This document shows positions 57,827 through 64,000 of a DNA stretch of 64,000 bases, in pieces. Position 1 is the first letter of the stretch, and each line of letters opens with the position of its first letter. The position numbers were made by a program, and so were the translations under genes. The DNA is from Arthrobotrys musiformis (Eukaryota; Ascomycota; Orbiliomycetes; Orbiliales; Orbiliaceae), in contig JAVHJL010000007.1 in the NCBI GenBank assembly GCA_036971715.1, positions 2,294,001-2,358,000 of the forward strand, in the 5' to 3' direction. Under the pieces are notes generated by a model. The model did not search any database. It saw only the letters and a program-made list of their open reading frames with translations, and was not told the DNA's origin.

Positions 57827-60563
57827 ATGGACGGCAGTAGTAGTCTAGGGGCAGTACCTGAGGATGATCTCGTGGTGATACCCCGCCCACAAAACCCTCA
57901 AGGGCAAAACAACAAGCGGGCCTTCCAAAAGAGACGTCGGAGCAGGGCATGCGATGCCTGCAGGCTTCGAAAAACGAAGGTCGGTCGTTCAAAATACATT
58001 ATAAACCCCTACATCCACGGTAGGATTAATCTGTAGTCTGTAGTGCGATGCTCCACCGGAAGGAACTTGTTCTTCTTGCGCGTCGGCCTCGCTGCTGTGT
58101 AAGTTTTCAGACCCCGAGAGCGAAAAGAAGAAAATCGGTCCAGCTAGGTAAGGTTTCAATATATATCCCAAGCGCTCATTCTCTATAAGCATTTCCCTAA
58201 GTATTGACTATTTAGACGTCTTCGAATGCTAGAAACGACAGTCCAGGAGTTAAATGAGAAATTGAAGATTGCGGAAGCGAAGCTCCAATCCGGAGACTGC
58301 AGTGGTATCGACACTGGCGCCTCTGACGTCCAATCATCAGAAGTGGCAACGAATCGACGACAGACCAGCCCTTCGAATTCTAACTCTACAGCTACCGGGA
58401 ACTCTCCAAGTGACCGATCTCCGCGACTCTCTATATCGCAGCCTCTTAGACGTGTTTCTTACGACATGAGTACTAATGAGGACCTTTTTGTCGGCACAAC
58501 CTCCGGTTTGGGGTTCCTCGCCTCGATTCAAGAGTATGTAGAAAGACTCGGTTACGACACGACTTCACTTCTTGATGCTTGGAAGAACTCTGAGGCAAAG
58601 ACGTTCCCGGCAAACGTGCCAGTTTACGGCGATGGTTCACAAGTGCGAGACCTTCGCGCTTTCTTGCCACCAAAGGCGGCTGGACAGAAGCTACTCAATA
58701 TCTTTCACCACTCAACCGCGAGGTATTTATTACTCCAACAATAAAATATAAACCTGGAACTACCTAACATGCTTTCAGAGTTGCCCCGATATTCTATTGG
58801 CCGATAATCTTGACCAAATTCGAACGAGCTTACGAAGCTCCAATATACCCTACCGACCAATCAACTGTTACGGGTGTCTTCTGCGTCCTCATGATAATTT
58901 ATGCCTATGCTAGCCTATGCTCCGATGATTTGGACGCATTTGATGCCCCTGCCTATAATTCTAGGTGAGCATTGATATTTCCACTTGCCCCAAGCTTGGC
59001 TAACTAGTGGCCGAATAGACGAGGTTGGCATTTTTTCGAGTGCGCAAAGAAGTTCCACGACTTGAGCCAACCGATGTATTCAATAGCCGATGTTGAAGGT
59101 ATGGTACTAAAGCTCTATATTGAATTTATTTTCGGGACCCTTTATTGAATTGTATTGTGACCTAATGATTTTAGTATTGATGGTGATGGGAATGTACCTC
59201 GACCTCTCCGCTCTGCCTTCGCCTGCCTGGATGACAGTAGGATCACTTGCTAGAGTCTGCCAGGATCTCGGTCTTCACCGGAAGCCACCAGAGGGCAAAT
59301 TCACACCCTCAGAATACGAACACCGCTCGCGAATGTTTTGGTGTGCCTTTCTTCTAGACAGAAAACTTGCTTTGCAATTTGGTAGACCGCCTATACTAGA
59401 CGAGGAAGAGATTGATACGGATGAACCGGGAAGAAATGACACAAGTGATTTGATTCACTTGGCCTTCGACGCTGCTCCTTCTGGAGCAAATACATTTGTC
59501 GGTAACGCTCTTTTCCGACAAATGATTTCGAACTCAAGGTACATCGATCCTATATTGCGCCTCAACGCCGAACCAGGGAATGAACAACAGGTGGAGTACC
59601 GCATCTACGAGATTGAACAAAAACTAGATGCTATCGAAGCAAATTTCCCGGAAGGTATCTTTGATTGGGAGAACTCCAAACCATTAGATCCGGTTCTAGT
59701 AAAACGTAGGTCGCTCTTCAGACCGCCTCACATCGCCGCTCCTTCTCTGACCTGTTTTAGATGCCGTGTTGGCCATGGCAACTAGGCTTTCCATGTATCG
59801 TTTTTTTACCGACCCCTCCCTCGACCGTAAACTCAGAACCCGCTGTTTAATACGATCCGTTGAAGTTGGGAAATCTACTGTGCATCTCCTCAACCGAATG
59901 ATGAAGTACCCCGATTGGGAACGAGGATTCCGACTTTACCAAAGCGAATTATGCTATCAACATACCTTCAAAGTATCCATTATCATCCTGCTAGCTTCGA
60001 CCATATTCGCAAAGCCATATCAAGTGGCCACCAGCAGTGAACTAGACACCTGTTTAAAGGCACTACAGGCTGCTGCACCATCTCGCCCAACAGTCGAACA
60101 AAGTCTCCAGATGTTCGACGAGGTAGCTAAAATCTTAAAGAATGAATACAGGACGTCGGGCTATGTGGATCATATTGAGGCCTCGTCCTCTGCAATGCCT
60201 TTCAACAACCTCGATTACAACCCGCCTTCTACCTCCTTTAATATTTCAATCAGCCCCACCAGTATTACCTCGAGCGCCCCCGGCCCTTCTATCCCCACGA
60301 ATACCCTGCCTCCGGACCACAAGTCGCTTTATGTTGCCCCAGTAGTTCCTTCGAACGACCTTAGAGTCGACCCTCCCATTGTTCCAAAATTTTGGCCAAG
60401 CTACGAATCCTACGGGCGTGCGGGATTAGGGTTTAGCAACTTGAAGCACCCTTCGCCATCCGAACACACGAACTGGCCAAATCAAATTGACCCTTCCTAT
60501 TGGACGTTGATGGAGAGTGTCCTGGGCCACGAAGCGAATATGCACGAACAAAAACGGCAATAA
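57827..60563 (+). CDS. Zn2Cys6 transcription factor (Fungal_trans type)
   Basis: Seven exons, 57827-57979, 58044-58147, 58216-58722, 58779-58964, 59019-59098, 59175-59705 and 59761-60563 (2364 nt), give 787 aa. The cluster is Cys42, 45, 52, 60, 63 and 70 (RACDACRLRKTK, then CDAPPEGTCSSCASAS). It is split by intron 1 directly before the third Cys. A coiled coil (LRMLETTVQELNEKLKIAE) follows. The central domain contains YWPIILTKFERAY, WMTVGSLARVCQDLGLHRKP and RMFWCAFLLDRKLALQFGRPP, a typical fungal transcription-factor homology region. The tail is Ser/Pro-rich. Introns are 54-76 nt. The intron 1 donor is GTCGGT, as in the gene at 37008. The regulated pathway is unknown. Confidence 0.88.
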
Positions 60564-61348
60564 CATTTCGTCTTCGCGTGGGCGGGTTCGGTTTCAAAAT
60601 TCATCGCGATGAAATTTGACTTTTATCATACGGGATATCATATATCGGTCGCAAATTTATCATTTTCCCTGGTCTACATCTTGTCGTTAGGCGCTCCAGT
60701 GGGCAATTTCTACTATCATTCCCCTTCGAAAAGATTGTTCGAGATTTTTTGTATCTTATTGTTGTTATTATTGTTTTCATTGCTATTGTTTTTATATCAA
60801 TTTCATGGTCAGAATCATATGCATTCAAATGACATTTGGTTTGTACGTATTCTTCTCTTCCATAGGATTAAATTCCTTATAACACCGCCCTCGCCTCTAG
60901 CAAATTGGGTAGATTAGAGGTTTCCGAGGAGTAAAATATAGAATAGGGCCCTTGTACAGCCAAAAACAAAAGTCCCCGTCATGAGCAGTTTCCCAGACCT
61001 GCTGTCATGCCTCGGTACGACAAGGCGCCCCTTTCGTTCCACGAAGGGGATACAAGAGTAAAGATTTATGGCATGACGATATTTAATTTGGAGGAACAGC
61101 ATAAAAGCGGAGTTTACCGTTAGGCGTATTCCTTTCTATCTATCACCCTACTTAAGTCAGTAGCTCTGGTTAGACAAATAGTTGAGCTGTTTCCATGCCA
61201 TGCGGTAGTACCTTCGAGCCATACATATCCCCATATCGACGATTCGCCAGTTGACTGCGCAGAATGTTAATAATCACGCCACTATCAGTCTAATTGACTG
61301 TGATAAGTATTCGCATATGCTGTAAACGAAATTATAGGGGAAGAAAAT

Positions 61349-61381
61349 TATGAAAATGAAAATGAAAATGAAAATGAAATG
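61349..61381 (+). repeat. GAAAAT microsatellite
   Basis: Consecutive TGAAAA units, about five copies, ending in GAAATG. Confidence 0.9.
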
Positions 61382-62432
61382 ACGGGGTCCCAACAAGCAC
61401 TCTTTGCAATTCCAGCAAACCCTAGCTGCAATAGAACGAATTTAACACATTCGAGCGAGAAAAGACAGGGCCGTCTGGCCTCCCATGCTTTTGGCACCTT
61501 CCGCAACCCGAAGGTGTGCCGTGAAACGTGCGAACGGCCCATGATCGACGGCTTACGCTGGTCGGCACACCGTGATCTTGCAAGGGACTATGCAAAGTCC
61601 GGATTCCCTTTTCCGACCAATCCCTCCAAATTCCCTGTTTTTTGGCCTTAAGACAGGGGGGGTTTTGTGTAAAGTACTGGGACTTGATGCAGCCATAAGG
61701 AAATAGCGAAGGCGAACGATTGGTGATCATGACGTTACCTGGCGGCCCTGGAATGAACCTGAGCATGTGCGAATATGTGCGTCTACGTAGCTACGTCACC
61801 AAAAACCACACCGTCTATCCAAGTCAGATTGGGAGATACAACGGCAATGTACACGAGACGACGAAGTTTACACGAAACAGAATTGCAACATTTGCAACAC
61901 AATTCCACACACGCGCGCACGTAGATATATCTACAGGAGGGAATCCAGAATGCTTCAACCCAAGTTGGCTTGAAAGCTCCCTCCTCGAATACGATTAGTT
62001 CATATGAGCACATTAACTTTCAAATTCACGGACCTGGGATACTATAGTCCATCGATAGTCTTTCTACCACTCGCGAATATAAGGTCCTAAGCGATTTCGT
62101 ATATACATGCACGCCTGGCGTCTAACTCGTTTCTCAAAGCGGCATAGGTGCCCGGATACGTATACCTAGCCCTATGAGGCCCCATTTTAAATCTTATCGC
62201 CGTTAGGCCAGATAAGCCACAGACGTAAAAATATTAGTAGACCAAGGCTTGTGTTTTAGGAGGCGATCGTTAGTGGAGCTATAGCAAACGTGAGTATTAA
62301 TATGATCAATGCATTAATGACGATAACGTTTAATTCCTGCGCATTCGCTTAATTATTCCCCAAGAGCTAATATATCACGAGCTAAAACAGTAGTCTAGGG
62401 CATCTGACCTTCTCTAAATGCCCTGGGGCTTC

Positions 62433-62520
62433 TGTTGGGGGTTACGCGCAAATGCGCAACGTCATGGCATCGGCCGCGCGAAGAGCTCGATGTCTCTGTC
62501 GAGTAATATAAACCTAATTC
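62433..62520 (+). mobile_element. possible LTR fragment
   Basis: The patch begins TGTTGGGG, contains the palindrome GCGCAAATGCGC, a CTCGA..TCGAG stem and then AATATAAA. This resembles the start and promoter part of fungal retrotransposon LTRs. No second LTR, target duplication or internal genes were found, so it would be a solo or decayed copy. Confidence 0.3.
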
Positions 62521-63279
62521 ATCAACCGCATATAATAAAACGAATAATATAGCCTATGGATGGTAAGACAAGTAAAAATTTAACTAAAATAGCCACCAGA
62601 AGCGCAGACCGAATAATCGTAATCGAACGTTCAGTGCTTCGGGTTGCCTATTTGGGCGAAAGAAAGCGCGACTATGCTTAGGCAGGTAGTTGGATGAGAA
62701 CCCTCCGTGAGCGGCCTCCAGATTATCCTCCGTAGTTTCTCGATAAGAAAAAAAACGGTTTGGTCCCATGCTATAATTGCTAGAGCGATGGTTACTTACG
62801 TTGTTATCATCATATCAATTAATTAAGCTCTCAGGGCGAGTGCTTGAAACATTGCCTAGGCCAGTCTTGTGACTACATCTAGATTGATCTCGTATAACTA
62901 GCTAGACCTGGCCTCGAGACTAAACTGAACCTAATCACACAGTGGGGAGCCAAGGATATGCATATATGCATGTTCAGTATTTTTGACAACGGCTTCGTGG
63001 TATCTCGGGCGAGTAAACTTATAACTATTATCTATCTTAGCTGGAAAGTCACGTAATTGAATATATATGAGAGATTAAACAAAGCACGTGGAGACACCGG
63101 CGCTCATAGATATATTAACTCTATATATAGTGACAAAAACGCATTTTAGACCCTCCTAACAGTTTTCTGCAATGCAGGGCTGACGCAGTCCCGCAGCCGA
63201 ACTGGGGCTGATACTATCTCGTTGTTCATGAATTCAGCCAAAAATGCAACAGCGATATGATCCAACTCAACATGAGCAT

Positions 63280-63702
63280 TTATTGTAAGCAGAAATCACG
63301 GTACTCGATAATCGTACCTTCGTTCGTCCACACGAAGGTATCTTCATAGGTTACGAATGAGTAATCGACGGCTTGTGGATCCTGAAATTCCCGCAGCCAA
63401 CAGATCCCCGACGAAGTCGGCGTAACACAGCCTTGGGATGCCAGTACTACAGTCTTTTGGAGGCATGCATGGCACAAATGTTCCACAGACCAAAATCTGG
63501 ATTTCCATCCCGTGCGAAAGCCTTTATTTCCATCCTCGAAAATGGGATTCGCTGCGGCCGAGAAGGAAAAAAAAATAAAATAAAAAATCTCCACATAGAG
63601 CAACCAGTTTTATGCGATGTACAAATACTTGCCGCATTGTTTTTGCCTTTGGAACACACCTTGTGCGGCACTAGGTCCTGATACACCATGTTGGTACATC
63701 AT
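63280..63702 (-). CDS. small hypothetical protein, two exons
   Basis: Proposed exons are 63702-63660 and 63551-63280 (315 nt, 104 aa), joined over a 108-nt GTGTGT..CGCAG intron in matching phase. The second exon reads like a real protein: GFRTGWKSRFWSVEHLCHACLQK, then GCVTPTSSGICWLREFQDP, with five cysteines and a compact hydrophilic pattern. Exon 1 is only 14 codons and has no signal peptide. A longer in-frame start inside the proposed intron (63603) would add an aromatic-rich leader that I consider less likely. No family is recognised. The second exon is more certain than the first. Confidence 0.4.
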
Positions 63703-64000
63703 GGTACTTTTCCCAAAGCACCACCCAATCACAGCGATTCCCCCCCAATCCCTCTTTTTTTTTTCTTTCTTTTCGATTCCATCAACTTTTTGAGCATAAA
63801 AAAAACTTGCCACGGTAACAAGTCTAGTCTTGGGGTCGCTCAGTCGTAATAAGTCAACTGGCATGCTTGTTCACAAATGGAAGCACACGGCAAGGATCCA
63901 ATTGCAAGCTGCTGTAGCATGCCGCCTATGCATGCATGTCCTCGATTCGAGGTTCGGCTTGCCGTGAGCTCTCTGGAAAGCACCGAAGGCGTAGTGTTAG
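63703..64000. other. end of window, no gene seen
   Basis: The presumed upstream region of the small hypothetical gene. It has a T-rich run near 63750-63775 and no coding signal. Confidence 0.5.

Larger units (their letters stand above)
60564..63279. other. AT-rich gene-poor region
   Basis: No gene is supported. A GAAAAT microsatellite lies at 61349-61381. From about 62040 to 63170 the DNA is TA-rich with many stops, and inside it is a GC-richer patch at 62433-62520 that resembles the start of an LTR. This could be a decayed, RIP-mutated element. Confidence 0.5.

Overview
The window looks like nuclear DNA from a filamentous ascomycete (Pezizomycotina). The signs are Zn2Cys6 transcription factors, a fungal-type nucleoside-phosphorylase-like protein, an SFH1 with a GATA-like finger, and many 50-220 nt introns with GT..AG ends and CTAAC/CTAAT branch sites. 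I cannot place it more finely. Fifteen genes are supported in 64 kb, plus one weaker small-gene model. Several are split into exons too short to stand out as open frames (VPS9 last exon, eS30, MAPR protein, two 12-nt micro-exons). I assembled these by hand, and each model keeps frame across every junction except where stated.

Layout. 0.4-1.2 kb: MARVEL-type membrane protein (+). 1.2-5.6 kb: gene-poor, with simple repeats. 5.6-7.5 kb: PNP/UDP-phosphorylase-like protein with coiled-coil and basic tails and a frame break (+). 8.9-11.6 kb: Vps9-type Rab5 GEF with C-terminal CUE domain (-), divergent from NOP4/RBM28 (+, 12.8-15.0 kb). 15.7-17.4 kb: SFH1/SNF5 remodeler subunit (+). 18.6-20.1 kb: acyl-CoA dehydrogenase ending in SKL (-). 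22.5-24.1 kb: two-finger CCCH protein (-). 27.6-30.1 kb: secreted PhoD-type phosphatase (-). 31.8-34.8 kb: Ppr1-like Zn2Cys6 regulator (-), divergent from a second Zn2Cys6 regulator (+, 37.0-39.2 kb). 39.6-42.1 kb: ERB1/BOP1 (+). 43.5-44.5 kb: bHLH regulator (+). 44.5-50.6 kb: largest gene-poor stretch. 50.6-51.2 kb: MAPR/cytochrome-b5-like haem protein (+). 52.2-52.4 kb: small Cys-rich protein with a spliced, ATG-free leader (-). 55.2-55.6 kb: ribosomal protein eS30 (-). 57.8-60.6 kb: third Zn2Cys6 regulator (+). 60.6-64 kb: AT-rich, possibly repeat-derived DNA with one small candidate gene (-).

How the genes relate. Three genes serve ribosome production: NOP4 and ERB1 (60S assembly) and eS30 (40S subunit). 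Four are sequence-specific regulators, three Zn2Cys6 and one bHLH. The rest are housekeeping or metabolic genes: endosomal trafficking, chromatin remodelling, peroxisomal acyl-CoA oxidation, phosphate release and haem binding. I see no biosynthetic cluster, CRISPR array, rRNA or convincing tRNA. The points most worth checking are the hidden VPS9 exon that completes the CUE domain, the SKL terminus of the dehydrogenase, the CACGTGAC/AACCCTAA module upstream of eS30, the frame break in the PNP-like gene, a ~110-nt hairpin at 22.0 kb, and the two small Cys-containing proteins.
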